The notes beneath the pieces are model-generated. The model saw only the letters and a program-made list of their open reading frames with translations, did not search any database and was not told where the DNA came from. DNA of 64,000 bases from Tenrec ecaudatus (Eukaryota; Chordata; Mammalia; Afrosoricida; Tenrecidae). Every line of letters starts with the position of its first letter. The stretch's first letter is position 1. The DNA is taken from NCBI RefSeq assembly GCF_050624435.1, contig NC_134539.1:119457525-119521524 (forward strand), given 5' to 3'. The translations under genes were made by a program, and so were the position numbers. Shown one piece after another: positions 13,046 to 24,120 of the stretch.

Positions 13046-14009
13046 TACAGACATGCCTTCAAGTGGGTCGTAGATCATTTGTCAGGAACCCCAGGTTGTC
13101 CAGAATTCTTGTCCAGAATCCTTCTGCAGCTACTCCCACCTCCCCTTTCCAGAGCAAGCGCCTCTTTCCTGTGAGTCAATGTCGGATGGGCTGCACTAAC
13201 CTCCTGAAAACCAAGGTGCTGGCAACGCAGACCGCAGCCAGCAGACGTCAGTCAGAACAAGTGTGGGCAGGCTTGGGGCTGACTCCTGTTTCCACAACTA
13301 CCGCTGCACATCCTAGTTTGGAGGGAGGTCAAGAGAGGGCTCCCAGAGCAGTCACGAGTCCAGGATACTGACCCAAAAAGGGGGTGCCGCTGTTCCCCTC
13401 CCAACCCTTCGCATTGGATGGTGAGGTAGTGATGAGGCTTTCATTAGGCCGCCTCAGGCTCAGGCTTCTACGGCTTCCTGCCTGCATGGCCTCAGGGAAG
13501 TGCCATAGCCTTCGTTGCCCCGCCTTAACTCAGGCCAGTGGGACCGCTGAAAGAGGAAATGTTGGCCCAAAGGAACTATCTAGTACAGAGGAGCCGGTGC
13601 ACACGAGCTTTGGAAGGAGGTTTGCTTCCCTCTTGTTGCCACATTCAAAAGATTGAAGGGTGCAATCTCCTAGGTGGTTTGGCACGTGCATCTCTCCCCC
13701 CACACCCCCAGCAATTGTGAGACCCTGAGCAAGTTGCTCATTTTCTCTCTCTGCCTCGGTTCCTTATCGGAACATTGGAATGATACAGTTTTTTTAAATT
13801 ACCAGAACATCAGTGACTCTAAAGTAAGCTAACAAAGATAGAAGTGAGTTCTTTGTGTTCAATATCTTTACGTCCTGGCCCTCCATCCTCTTTCCAGACC
13901 ACTTTCCCCTGCCTTTTGTCCTCCCCACTTCTTCCCCAGAACTTCTCGTCTGTGCTGTAAAATCCAATGGTGGCTCTTCCATCTTTCTATTCGACATGGC
14001 CTCCCACTC

Positions 14010-14520
14010 CCCAAGGAGTCCGGGGGCCTAGCAGGTCACACATTGGGCTGCTCACCACAAGGTCGGCAGTTGGAAGCCACCAGCCACAGCACGGGAGAAA
14101 GACGAGGCTTCCTCTTCCCATAAAGAGTTGGTGGTGGGGGTAGGGGCCATGGAGCTGGTTCCAACCCACAGCGACCCTGTGCCCCACAGAACAAATATCC
14201 TCACAACTGATCCTCAGCCTGAGCCCACTGTAGCCGCTGTCAGTCCAGCTTGTTGAGGACGTTCCTGTCTGTCACCGCCCCTCCACTCTACCAAGCAGGA
14301 TGTCCTTCTCCAGGGACTGGACTCTCCTGACAACATGTCCAAAGGATCTAAGGTGAAGTTTTGCCATACTTGCCTCCAAGGAGTACTCTGGCCTTACTTC
14401 TTCCAAGACAGATGCGTCTGTGAAGAGTTAGTCTCAGAAACCCACAGGGACCGTGCCAGTCAGTCCCAGAGGGTCGCCGTGACTCGGAATGGACTGAATG
14501 GGAGTGAGTTTGACTTTGGA
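14010..14520 (+). mobile_element. AfroSINE, sense, split by a BovB insertion
   Basis: The SINE 5' half ends near 14129 ('cccataaagagtt') and resumes near 14423 ('aagagttagtctcagaaacc') through 'gactcggaatggactgaatg'. The repeated 'aagagtt' at 14123-14129 and 14423-14429 looks like the short target duplication of the inserted BovB piece. Confidence 0.78.
14130..14422 (-). mobile_element. BovB/RTE LINE 3' piece, antisense, inside an AfroSINE
   Basis: Antisense BovB phrases occur in order: 'cctgtgccccacagaacaa', 'ctgagcccactgtagccgct', 'gatgtccttctccagggact', 'cttcttccaagacagatgcg'. The piece is 5'-truncated, non-coding, and interrupts the SINE described at 14010-14520. Confidence 0.82.
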
Positions 14521-14756
14521 CCATTCCCTCCTTTTTCTCTTGGATTTTAAGACGCTGCATCTTTCTGGTTCTTCTCCTCCTCCAGCACTGGCCACTCCTT
14601 CTAGGCTCATTTTCCCAACTTATATATGTTGGAGGGTCCTTGGACTCCTTCCTTAGCTCTCTTCTTATAATATACTCAATAATAAATGATCTTTGATCTC
14701 ATTGCTTTGAGTCAAATGCACACAGAATTTTATATATATTTCCGTGATATATATAA

Positions 14757-14922
14757 ATTGAGTCAATTCTGACTCATAGTGACCCTCTAGGATGCGCTAG
14801 AGCTGCCCCTTTGGGTTTCTGAGGCTCTAAATCTTAATGGACTCAGAAAGCCTCATTTCTCTCCCATGGAATGGCTGATGGGTTCAAACTGCTGATCTTG
14901 CTTGCAGTTAGCACTAGACCAA
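14757..14922 (-). mobile_element. AfroSINE, antisense, adjoining a minisatellite
   Basis: The SINE reads 'gagtcaattctgactcatag' to 'ctgatcttgcttgcagttag' in consensus order. Where its tRNA-derived head (normally close to 'cactgcgccaccagg' in this orientation) should follow, the 29-bp array begins instead. Confidence 0.82.
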
Positions 14923-15473
14923 CCTACACCAGCACTATGCGACCACACCACCCTACACCAGCAGTATGCAACTACACCACCCTACACCAGCACTATGCGA
15001 CCACACCACCCTACACCAGCACTATACAACCACACCACCCTACACCAGCACTATGCGACCACACCACCCTACACCAGCACTATGCGACCACACCACCCTA
15101 CACCAGCACTATGCGACCACACCACCCTACACCAGCACTATGCGACCACACCACCCTACACCAGCACTATGCGACCACACCACCCTACACCAGCACTATA
15201 CAACTACACCACCCTACACCAGCACTATGCGACCACACCACCCTACACCAGCACGATGTGACTACACCACCCTACACCAGCACTATGCAACGACACCACC
15301 CTACACCAGCACGATGCGACCACACCACCCTACACCAGCACTATGCGACCACACCACCCTACACCAGCACTATACGACCACACCACCCTACACCAGCACT
15401 GTGCAACTACACCACCCTACACCAGCACTATGCGACCACACCACCCTACACCAGCACTATACGACCACACCCC
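14923..15473. repeat. Minisatellite, 29-bp unit, 19 copies
   Basis: Unit starts are spaced exactly 29 bases from 14923 to 15445. The core of the unit is 'caccagcactatgcgaccac' and most copies differ by 0-3 bases (atgcgacc, atacaact, atacgacc variants). Because 29 is not a multiple of three and the unit has no stop codon in any forward frame, all three + frames stay open and give spurious ORFs of up to 254 codons. The unit resembles the antisense head of the adjoining AfroSINE, so it probably arose by tandem duplication of that end. Confidence 0.93.
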
Positions 15474-15617
15474 ACCGAACACAAAACAACTCCCCGCTAT
15501 CAAGTCAATTCTGAGTCAGTAGGACTCTTAAAAGTCTATCTCCTCATTTCCTTTCATAAATCCATGAGCCTGGAGACTGGCAGACCTACTATATATAGCT
15601 GCTGTTGTAATTCCAAC

Positions 15618-15785
15618 AAACAAACCCGTTCCTAGCCAGTCGATTCTCACTCATCACGTCCTTATGAAACAGTAGAACAGACTCCCACATCTTTCTCCTC
15701 TCGAGTCACTGTGGGGTTTGCACCAGCAACCCTTTGGGATCGTTGCCGAGTGCTTTATCCCCTGTGCCACTGGGGTACCTTACAA
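15618..15785 (-). mobile_element. AfroSINE, antisense
   Basis: The copy reads 'agccagtcgattctcactca' to 'cctgtgccactggggta'. A shorter piece of another antisense copy ('ccgctatcaagtcaattctg') lies just right of the minisatellite at about 15482-15530. Confidence 0.78.
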
Positions 15786-15829
15786 AGCTTCTCAGAAGAG
15801 TCTACAATGAAGCCAGGGTTGAAACCCTC

Positions 15830-15980
15830 TCCTAGTTGAAAGGGGTATGATCTTTGAGCAAGTTATTTATGTCATCTAGGTCTGTTTTCCCATTTATAAA
15901 CCAGGAAGGATAATTTCGCTCCTTTGCTTGGATCTGAGGGGAGATTAATTATGATAACACATGAGAAGCATTGAGCTCTG
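15830..15980 (+). repeat. MIR fossil
   Basis: The order 'tttgagcaagttatttatgt', 'ctgttttcccatttataaac' and 'gattaattatgataacacat' matches the MIR core and 3' part. Confidence 0.65.
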
Positions 15981-16074
15981 TAACCTGCAGGTGTTTGGCT
16001 TCTGTACATGGGTCCAAATCACAGATTTTTCAGTTAGCAGTCAACTGCTTACCCACGCTTGCTCGAGGGCTCCT

Positions 16075-16290
16075 TTTGTTACTGCCATTGCCATTGTCGT
16101 CAGTTACCACTGAGTCCGTTCCACCTCCTTGACCCCAGGTGACAGAGTAGACCTGACTCATAGGGTTTCCTAGGCGGGACATCTTCAAGGAAGCAGATTC
16201 CTAGGTCTTTCTCCTGCAGAGCCACTGGCTGGTTGGAACCGTCAACCTGGTGTTTAGCAGCGGGTCACTTAACCACATCTCCTCATACAA
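16075..16290 (-). mobile_element. AfroSINE, antisense
   Basis: Full-length order: 'gtcagttaccactgagtccg', 'cagagtagacctgactcata', 'gtctttctcctgcagagcca', 'cttaaccacatctcctcata'. Confidence 0.82.
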
Positions 16291-16369
16291 TCAATAAGAA
16301 TCTAAAATGCAATGTGCCTAAAACAGGATCTCTTCAGTTGGCCCCAATTTTTAACTGGGCTTATGCACT

Positions 16370-17360
16370 GTAGCAAAGAGTATCAGTGGTCAGGTGAAAA
16401 ACCCAAGACTACTCTTGATTTTTCTCTCCACAGCCCACATCCAGTACATGAATAAGTTCTGCTGGGGGCCCTTTGAAATGCTTCCTAAGTCTAAGCAGGT
16501 CTCACCCCCCACCTACCCGTCAGCACTGTCCTAGTCCAGGTCACCCTATTTTTCTTATTGATCTCCTGCTATGACACCTCCTCACTCACTCCACCCCCCA
16601 CCAACTGCCTCCTGCTGCCACTCTTACCCCACTATGGTCTGTTTGCTACACGGTGACCAGAATAATAATTTCTTTAAAAGAAAACATAATCATTATCACC
16701 CTCCAGCCTGACAACCAAAATGAAATCAGAGACTTACAAGGCCTTATGTGGACTCCTCCTGCCTCTCCTTACTGCTTCTCCTCATGCTCACATTATAAAA
16801 ACCAAGCCCACTGTCATCAAGTCGATGCCAGCCCATAGCAACCCTATAGGACAGGTCGCTTTGGGTTCCCGAGACTGTCACCCTACAGAAATCCCCGTCT
16901 CCCTCTGAGGAGCACCTGGTGGTTTCGAACGCCAGCCTTGCAGAATGTACCCCAGTGTGTAATCCCCACGCCACCAGGACTCCTGGGCGCACACTAGGAC
17001 CTCTGAATGTAAGGTGTCTTCTGCTTGGACTCCCGTCTTTACACGCTTGCTCCTTCATTTCATGGAGGCTGTCGAGAGGCATCATCTCTAACGGGCCTCG
17101 CCTGGCCCCTCCCTAAGTTATTCCTCTTTCCCTCTGGTCAGCCTTACCTCTTCACATGCTTCTTACTCTTCTCGGCCTAAAACTGTATTTGTGTGTGTGT
17201 GTCTTTGTTTACTTGTTTATGGCCCAAAGTCCCCACGAGAACACAAGATCGCCTCGAAAACATGGATGTCTCTTTCACATTGGCAAGCCCAGAGTCTAAA
17301 GTGCTGAGCATGTACCAGGTCCTCCTAAATGTGTTAAATGAACGACTAATCACCTACCTC
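16370..17360 (+). repeat. L2 LINE fossil, interrupted by an AfroSINE
   Basis: The pyrimidine-rich text with 'acacggtgaccagaataata', then after the SINE 'cttgctccttcatttcatgg', 'cagccttacctcttcacatg' and 'gtgctgagcatgtaccaggt' follows the L2 3' order. It is too decayed to code. A MIR-like 3' end lies nearby at 17385-17470. Confidence 0.6.
16797..16985 (-). mobile_element. AfroSINE, antisense
   Basis: A nearly complete copy: 'atcaagtcgatgccagccca', 'gcaaccctataggacaggt', 'ctggtggtttcgaacgccag', 'cacgccaccaggactcctgg'. It sits inside the L2 fossil. Confidence 0.88.
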
Positions 17361-18269
17361 AAAGGACCGATGTAAGCATCCGTTGCTATGATGTGTCAAA
17401 AGCCCTTAGCCTGGTGCCTGGCACACAGTAGGGCCATGATGCGTGTTAGCCATTGCCATTAGGAAAGAATGCTCATCGAATTAGGGGGCCATCCCCCCAG
17501 CTACACACCTTTCAGGTGGAGGGCTTCACAGTTGCTCAGAGACCCTCTGGCCTAGGCCCCACGGAGCTAGGCGTGCTGTGCCTTCAGTTCTGAGGGACTA
17601 CAGTGCACCCCTTATCTGATGTTTGTGTTTAGACTCTGAAGGGGGCAAATAACTCTAGTTCCTCTGACAACATTTAGGGCTCTGCCACCATTTTATTATG
17701 TGAGCAAACATTTGATAGCTGGGAAGCCCATCCCTAATGACAGGTCATAGAATCTTGCTGGCGTCTCCTTATCTGCCCTTCTTGTTTGCTCTTCTATTGA
17801 AACCTGCAAGGTCACAAGCCATTCTCTCTCTCCTCCACCCGAAATCGGAAAATTGGAAAAAGGCTGATAGCGGAAGTAAAGAGACTGGGGATGGGGGTGG
17901 GTGGAGGGAAGCAGACGAGGCAAAGGGTATCAGAGGACCCTGGCCAAAGTCTAAAGAATTTAGACGGCTCGGAAACCCGCCTCTTCAAATGAATTCTCAG
18001 TCCAATCGCACGCTAAGTAAGACTCAAGAGAGGATCCTAGACTGAGAAACCCTGGATATTAAGAAGCACAGTTTTATCAAGCCCCGTTCTGAGTACCTCA
18101 CATGTATAAGCAGCTCTGTCTCTGCGCTAACCTCCATTAAGCCAGGTCTCATGCCATCTCATTGGAGAGGTCGAGAAGCGGAGGTGTGGAAAGAGTCACT
18201 TGACCGAGAAAACAAAGCGAGTGGAAGACACTTAGTCTCGGGCACTTGAGCTTGGAGGTCAGCCAGAAG

Positions 18270-18400
18270 TGGGTTCGGCGCTGGTTCTCTGCTCGCCCCG
18301 TTTTTGGGCAACTCCCTGGAGTTCTTTGAACCTTATTTTCCGAATGTGTAAAATGGAATAATGGCAACCTCAGGGGGTGTACCTGTGAGTGAGGGGGGAC
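18270..18400 (+). repeat. MIR fossil
   Basis: The order 'tttgggcaactccctggagt', 'gaaccttattttccgaatgt', 'gtaaaatggaataatggcaa' is that of the MIR core. Confidence 0.7.
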
Positions 18401-19469
18401 CTTCTGAAAATAAGCCACTAGGCCAAGGGGAAGAAGGCAGAACTTTCCCCTCAGACGCCGGCAAAAGCAAAAGGGACAGGAGACAGAGGGAAGTGAAAAG
18501 GCACTCTCTGGAGGAAACACAGGAAACGCAGCAATGATGTTGCGTAATAGTTTAAGGAATGAGGCCCAGAGCCCCGAAAAGGGTGGCTGCCCTGCTCAGG
18601 TTGGGCGGCGTGTTCATGTGTCCAGACTCGCAGAGGCCTCTGTAGACTGCCTAGGATCGTCTGCCCTGGCCCATAGAGAAGGGCCTTTCAGTCCTTGGGT
18701 CCTCTTTTCCTAATAATAACCAACCTGTGGCAAACACTTGGTACTCCAAATACCCTCGCCTGCAGGGTAATTTGAATACGTGGTCATTTCCAGCTGTGGT
18801 TTGTGACCCCGCAGCTTTAAGTAGGGAACAGCAGCACGGCTCGGGGGTATCAGAAACAGGAAGTCTGGGGCTCCCCTGGGAGCGTTCTAAACCAGAATGC
18901 GCACTTTAGGAGAGAAGCTGTGGTTTGGGGGATCCCTGTCCTTAGAGGTCTCTGTGGCAGGTGAGAGCTCTCCACAGAGCTACCTCTTCAACCACACCAT
19001 AGGCTCCCAAACGTCTGTGGCCTAGTTTCCACTTATTTGCCACGCCCTTTTCAGAATAAATAAATTACTCAGCACCTCCCTGGTAACTGAAAATGTGCAA
19101 CAGCCCACCATCCAGGATAAAGTATAGGTATTTGCTTTTGCAGCACCCCCTAGATCATTCCAGTACCCCCAGGGTGATATCATCCTCCAGTAAATACTGA
19201 ACTACCCAGAGCACTCTCACAACTTCGGGGTATAAAGGGCACCATCTCGAGGCCCTAAGCAATTCATGGCTCCCTTCTGAAGTGGCCCAGGAAGCTGGCT
19301 TCCAAGTTTTCCTAAACTGAGTCTGCTTCGGGACCACCACCACAGAAGGAAGCACGCTGTAGTGCCCCCAAATTCTATCCTCAGCTCTTGGCTGGTTGTT
19401 TTGGCTGTTGGCCCCCTTAATGAAGCCAAACTCAAGGCCCGTGTCTCTGTTCAATGCACACAGCTGAGC

Positions 19470-19504
19470 CCTCTCTCTCTCTCTCTCCCCTTCTCTCTCT
19501 GCAG
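19470..19504 (+). promoter_or_regulatory. HNF1B: HNF1B exon 9 splice acceptor with (CT)n tract
   Basis: A nearly pure CT tract (19470-19500) ends in 'gcag' just before TGT of the terminal exon. It serves as the polypyrimidine tract for U2AF binding and is at the same time a microsatellite, so its length may vary. 'cagctgagcc' just upstream could supply the branch point. Confidence 0.85.
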
Positions 19505-19525
19505 TGTCCTCTCCAAGCCTGGTGA
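19505..19525 (+). CDS. HNF1B: HNF1B exon 9, last coding part
   Basis: The frame TGT CCT CTC CAA GCC TGG TGA gives CPLQAW and stop, the exact C-terminus I recall for human HNF1B. It begins in phase 0, which fits the end of exon 8 (SSSKQ). The coding part is too short for an ORF search and is supported by the acceptor, the phase and the hexapeptide together. Adding the four exons gives 155 residues, the human length. The 3'UTR continues in the same exon. Confidence 0.94.
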   Translation, partial: CPLQAW

Positions 19526-20450
19526 TGCCCACACGTCACTCACTTTGTGCGAAGCAACAAGGATCCTTTTTTCCACACCATCACCCTCTGGGCAGTTGTC
19601 ATGGGAAAGCCCAGTGACCTGACAGGCATCTTTGAGAGGTCCCAGCTTACCTGACAGCCTGCTGGCGTCTCAGACAATCCCCTCTTGGGAGGCCCAGCCT
19701 GAAGCCTAGCTTCCCTTGTATGCAGTATTGCCACGATGCCTCTCCCCAAATGCTGTCTGTCCTAGACAAGGGAGACAAGAAACCGTGGAAGAGGACGAGA
19801 GAAAGCCGTAATGTCTACGTTACGCTCCTTCATCGAACAAACTCATGAGAAGACTTGAATCTGTTACTGAAACGGGGAGGAGGACCCGTGCTAGTGAACT
19901 GAGCCAAACACACTCACTGTAAATATCAGCAAACTCTTCCCCCTCGCCCGGCCCTGGCCCAAACGATCTTGATCTTTCTTTTAAAGAAGTAAATTTGTCC
20001 AATGGGTGTAAATTATAAACTACTGTAATTAAGTGCAATTGCCCCTCGACTTCCTCTCCCTTCTGCCCTGTATATAATACTAAAGTGTTTATTAGTTGTC
20101 TTTGTAAAGGTCAGCGTTGTACTTCTCCAAGCGATCTACTCCCTCTCGCTTCCCCCTCGAAGAAATACCCAAAGCCCAGTGTGAAGTTGGTTGTCCTCCC
20201 TCAGGCCTGGGCACCCAGAGTAACCGTCCATGGGAGACGGACTGCCAGCTACCTGCAATCTCCGGCTGCTGACACACACCTCCAGGTCCCCGGGGGTCGG
20301 CACCTAGGGGCAGAGTTTCAGTCTAGCTTCCTGCCAAAGCACCTCCAAGAAACCCCAGGGTAGGGAAACTGGCTATTTGGTAGCAAAAGAAAACACTGCC
20401 CTTTCAGAAAGCCCCTCCACCCCCATTAAAACCACGGCTTTTATCACCAC
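19526..20450 (+). other. HNF1B: HNF1B 3'UTR (proximal end estimated)
   Basis: The untranslated part of the terminal exon runs from the TGA to about 20 bases after the ATTAAA at 20425; if the distal AATAAA is used it would extend to about 20870. The stretch 19970-20110 is A/T-rich and looks like the part most likely to be conserved. It contains GTGCAAT (20033-20039), complementary to the miR-25/32/92 seed, and CTGTTAC (19861-19867), complementary to the miR-194 seed. Both matches are by eye and could be chance. Confidence 0.75.
20425..20430 (+). terminator. HNF1B: Candidate HNF1B poly(A) signal (ATTAAA)
   Basis: ATTAAA is followed 30-60 bases later by a T/GT-rich stretch ('ggggtctctgatttctgtct'), the usual layout of a cleavage site. 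It would give a 3'UTR of roughly 0.9 kb, close to the human length as I remember it. Confidence 0.6.
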
Positions 20451-20846
20451 TCGGGGTCTCTGATTTCTGTCTCTTGACACTGCCCCCGATGGGATGTTCC
20501 ATTGGTGAGGATGATCACCAAGCCGTTCTAGGGAGGCAGTGTCTTTACACAGGGAAGAAAGCGTGTATTCCCCGGTCAGCCTCCACAGGTCGGTTCTTCC
20601 AGGCCACGCAAGGAGTGACGCAATAGAGACAGTTCTTGGGGACACGTGGTCACGGGGACAGCTAACAAGTAAGAGGAATGGAAACCCTGTGGATCACTTT
20701 TCAACCTCAGTTTCAACAGTGATTCGAACTTCCCCCCCTCCCTCCCTCCTGTAGGGCTGAGTGGCACTTGGAGAAATGTGCGGGGGGGGGGGGGGTGTTA
20801 CTCTTTCTGATATATCCCCACCCCCTCTGGTGGGGAAGCTTATGAA

Positions 20847-20852
20847 AATAAA
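20847..20852 (+). terminator. HNF1B: Possible distal HNF1B poly(A) signal (AATAAA)
   Basis: This is the first canonical AATAAA after the stop codon. No clear GT-rich element follows it, so it ranks as an alternative to the site at 20425. Confidence 0.4.
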
Positions 20853-20899
20853 TAGTCTTAAAGGTTGAAAGCCCAAGACCTGGAGAATCAATCCCTCCG

Positions 20900-22320
20900 T
20901 GGGAATTTAGCCACAGCTCCTGAGTGTCGACTGCAGGCGGAGAGAGGATGGGCTGTCTTCTTCGCTACCTCCTCCTTGTACAGCAGAGACCCTCGGGCCA
21001 GTGTTTTATTGTTATTTGTTTGTTTTTCACCTCTGCCCAGTATTTCCCAGAGAAAGTGTGACCAAGGGAACTGCGCTGACCAGGCTTTGTCAGTATCCCA
21101 GTACTGGGGATGGTGTCAGACAGGTTTGCCAGAAAGATTTACCAAATGCTGATTAAGTACCCAGCGTAGGACGGTTAAATCTGACCTCCATGTGCTCGTG
21201 GGGCCCCACGAGAACGTCATTTGGCTGAGGTGGCCAAAGCTCCTGGTTAAATTTGGAAGCCCCAGAACGAGGCCAAGCACTAGAAAGTTGGGGAGAGCTA
21301 GAGAGCCTTTCACTAACGGAGATGTCCTGATGACTGACCCCAGCTGCCTGGGGGACCGGTGAGCGCCGGGAACAGGAAGGGAATCGAAGCCTTCAATTCC
21401 AGCCTCAATTGGAGCCTCTGGTGTTTGTGGAAGAGCAAAGATCTGCGTTTGGTAGATTTTAGCTCCTTGCATCATTGCAATCACCCCCGAGAACCTGGCA
21501 GGCCACCTGGATCAAAGAGGTTATTTGGGGAGAGATGTAGTTGAGTGAATTAGGGAATGACTAGCATCTGTCTCTAGGAGACATTTCCTGAGTCTTGCAA
21601 CTGAGAGGCCCAGAGAGGTTGGTATCTCCTATCTTTAAATTCAAACAGGACCCACCTCCACTGGCTGCCAGAGGGTCAAGGGATGGTCTCGCTATATACG
21701 GGCCCAGGTGTTGGTCCAAGGGGGAACTCTCCACTGTGAAGATTCACTCGTGACTGAAAATCAGATTATCGTCTGGATAGCACCTTCTGCACCATCCGTT
21801 CCAGAGGCTCTCTGTGCCCCGGGCTAAGAGAGAGGTGGCTTTGCCTTGGCCCTGTGATTGCAGCCATTTTCAGGGCTGCGCTCTGGGGAAGGCAGATTCA
21901 TCTTAACATCCTGGAGTAGAAAATGAAAGTAGAGGTGAAAACCTGCCTGAAAAATGATTTCGTGTCAAACAATTGTAGCGTGTTCCCCACAAAGGCACAG
22001 ACACCTGAGTGTTAGCTGCTGAACTCCGCTGGACAAGCAAACAATGAGGACAGGCAGGGAATCTCAACTCGTGGGTCACAGCTGAGGGCAGGGCCTGACT
22101 CTTGGTGAGGCCAGAATGTCTTGATTAGCCTTTCCAACTCTCTGGTTCCCGGTGTCGCCCTACCAAACAGGGATAGTACTTTGTACTAGGTTTTTTATAT
22201 GTAAGAGAGAATGTTATATCAAGAAGCAATTATGACTTTATACTATTTTACAAGGTTGGTTGAGGAATAAATGAGCTAATGGATCTCAACTGTTCAGAAC
22301 TGTGACGAGGATTCTCTTCT
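20900..22320. other. Intergenic sequence downstream of HNF1B
   Basis: I see no repeat family, exon or RNA gene here that I can name. The sequence is of mixed composition and looks single-copy. Confidence 0.5.
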
Positions 22321-22324
22321 CGTT

Positions 22325-22640
22325 TATCAACATACTTAAGTTCCCAAAGACCAAGGTGTTAGGCAAAAAGCAACGTTATTCAAAACGGAGGATGACCACA
22401 TCATTACGGAACTGCCAATTCTCTGAGAATCATCATGGGCCAGATCAATTAAAACCTCACCTTCACCATCACCGTTAGCATTGCTCTTCCCTGGCACCTC
22501 GGCCTTCTTCACTGCCAGAGCTACACCATAATGTGCAAAATAGTCAGATGGCAGATTTTTCACTATGGTCATATATGTCAGATAACAAAATAGTAGACAC
22601 ATGAGAAGTAGGTGTGCTGAGAGTCAGTTGTCACAGAATC
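22325..22640. repeat. Unassigned interspersed repeat, copy 1
   Basis: The stretch shares ordered motifs with 38045-38420: 'aggatgaccacatcatta' against 'aggatgacagatgaccagat', 'aactgcca', 'gttagcattgctc' against 'ggcattagcaatgctc', 'tgcaaaatagtcagatggca' against 'gcacaaaatagccaggaggt', and 'cagataacaaaatagtag' against 'cagataaggagatagtag'. I cannot assign a family. Confidence 0.6.
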
Positions 22641-23218
22641 CCTTCTCATATGAACGGACTTCAAATATTGTGGGAAAATTTCATTAGCTTTTCATTCTAA
22701 GTTTCCCTGAGCTTCTCGAAGCCCCCTGTACAGTCTTTAAGTTTCTGGATATTTCCTGATACCTTTATCACAAATCCGTTGCTTGGTAAAGAGAGCTGCC
22801 AATAATTGGTGGACTCGTTTTGTTCAATGCTGTGCTGGACAAAGGGAAGGGCTGAGGACAGGGGAAAGGCTTGACTGGGGAGAGTCTGTCTTCCTTGGGG
22901 GGGGGGGGGGATGTGAAGGTTTTGCCGTGACCACAAGGGCCAGAGAGCACTTGGAGAAAGGAGTGCACACACCAAAAGGTGTGGGGCATGAAGAAGCTCA
23001 GGGAAAATCAGGGACATTGTGTCCCCTTTGAATTAGGAATTAATTCAACCAAATGCTATCAAAATCTGCTCAGGAAATTAAGGGACTGGAGACTCTTAAT
23101 ATTGGACTGAGCTGTAGGGTAGACGTGTCAGTTTCAATACTTTGAGCATGCCCCAACCACAACAAGCAGGCAGAATATTGATGAGAATTTACTGTGAGCG
23201 AGCCAGATGCCTAGAAGG

Positions 23219-23220
<2 letters not shown>

Positions 23221-23259
<39 letters not shown>

Positions 23260-23276
23260 CCATCTATCTGTACCTC

Positions 23277-23337
<61 letters not shown>

Positions 23338-23345
23338 TCTCTCTC
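23221..23345. repeat. Compound microsatellite (TG)n and (CT)n
   Basis: About 18 TG units at 23221-23257 are followed, after a short 'ccatctatctgtacctctac' spacer, by about 30 CT units ending near 23345. Confidence 0.95.
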
Positions 23346-23399
23346 AAAGGTGCAGAGATCATTTCTGCTAGGAAAATACTGGATTGTCAGCTGAGATTT

Positions 23400-24118
23400 A
23401 CAAGGAATCCCAAAACCCCCTGGAATTTTTTACCCCCAACACTATGTATTTCATAAAACAACCTTAACACCTTCAAAGTACTCTCCATTACGCTTGTCAA
23501 AACTGTGATTCCATTCTTAGAAACATTTTTCAAACTCATCTATTTGAATGGCTGGCAGCACCTCCCTTGTTTTTTTCTTCACCTCTTCTACATTGTCAAA
23601 TCACTGTCCTTTCATGTCCCTCTTCATTCTCGGAAACAAAAAGAAGTCGCATGGAGCAAGGTCAGGTGAGTAAGGTGTATGGGGGGCAAGAGAGGCATGC
23701 TGTTGTTTTCCAAAAACTGGCACTCTGAGATGGCTGTGTGAGCCGGTGCATTGCATGGTGGCAAAACCAGTCCCCTGTCTGCCACAAATCAGGCCTTTCT
23801 TGTCACACACTGTTATGCAGTCTTTTCAAAAACTCTAAATAAAAAGCTTGACTAACAGCCTGACCTGGCAGAACCAACTCCACATGCACCAGGAGTCAAT
23901 ATTTTCAACCGTTCAGGAAGTTGACGGACATCCAGAATGAAGTCTGTCATCAATCAGCATTTCACCTTTTTTGAAACAAGAAAACCACTCATACACTTGA
24001 GTCTTTCCCATAGCACTGCCCTTGTAAGCTGTGTTCAACATCACAACAGTTTCTGTGGCATTTTTCCTGAGAAGGAAACGAAATTTCACAGCCACACGCT
24101 GTTCTCTTAAATCAGCCA

Positions 24119-24120
<2 letters not shown>
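23400..24120 (-). mobile_element. Mariner transposon, internally deleted
   Basis: On the minus strand, an N-terminal transposase part (24120 back to about 23913) starts MADLREQRVA and contains QVYEWFSCFKKGE, the helix-turn-helix end typical of mariner. After GCPSTS the frame stops. Further along, one frame has NAPAHTAI and another has PYSPDLAPCDFFLFPRMK, the mariner region around the second and third catalytic Asp. The middle of the gene, including the first catalytic Asp (GDE motif region), is missing, and frames are shifted, so it is dead. About 720 bp remain of the usual 1.3 kb. Terminal inverted repeats could not be matched: the 5' end runs straight into an (AC)n tract at 24121. Confidence 0.88.

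Noticed and set aside
14871-15635. 254-codon open frame rich in Thr, His and Pro
   Set aside because: It is the translation of the 29-bp minisatellite; all three forward frames are open because the unit lacks stops. It has no start context, domain or splice support.
23142-23456. 104-codon frame with long Val-Cys and Leu-Ser runs
   Set aside because: It is a translation of the (TG)n-(CT)n microsatellite.
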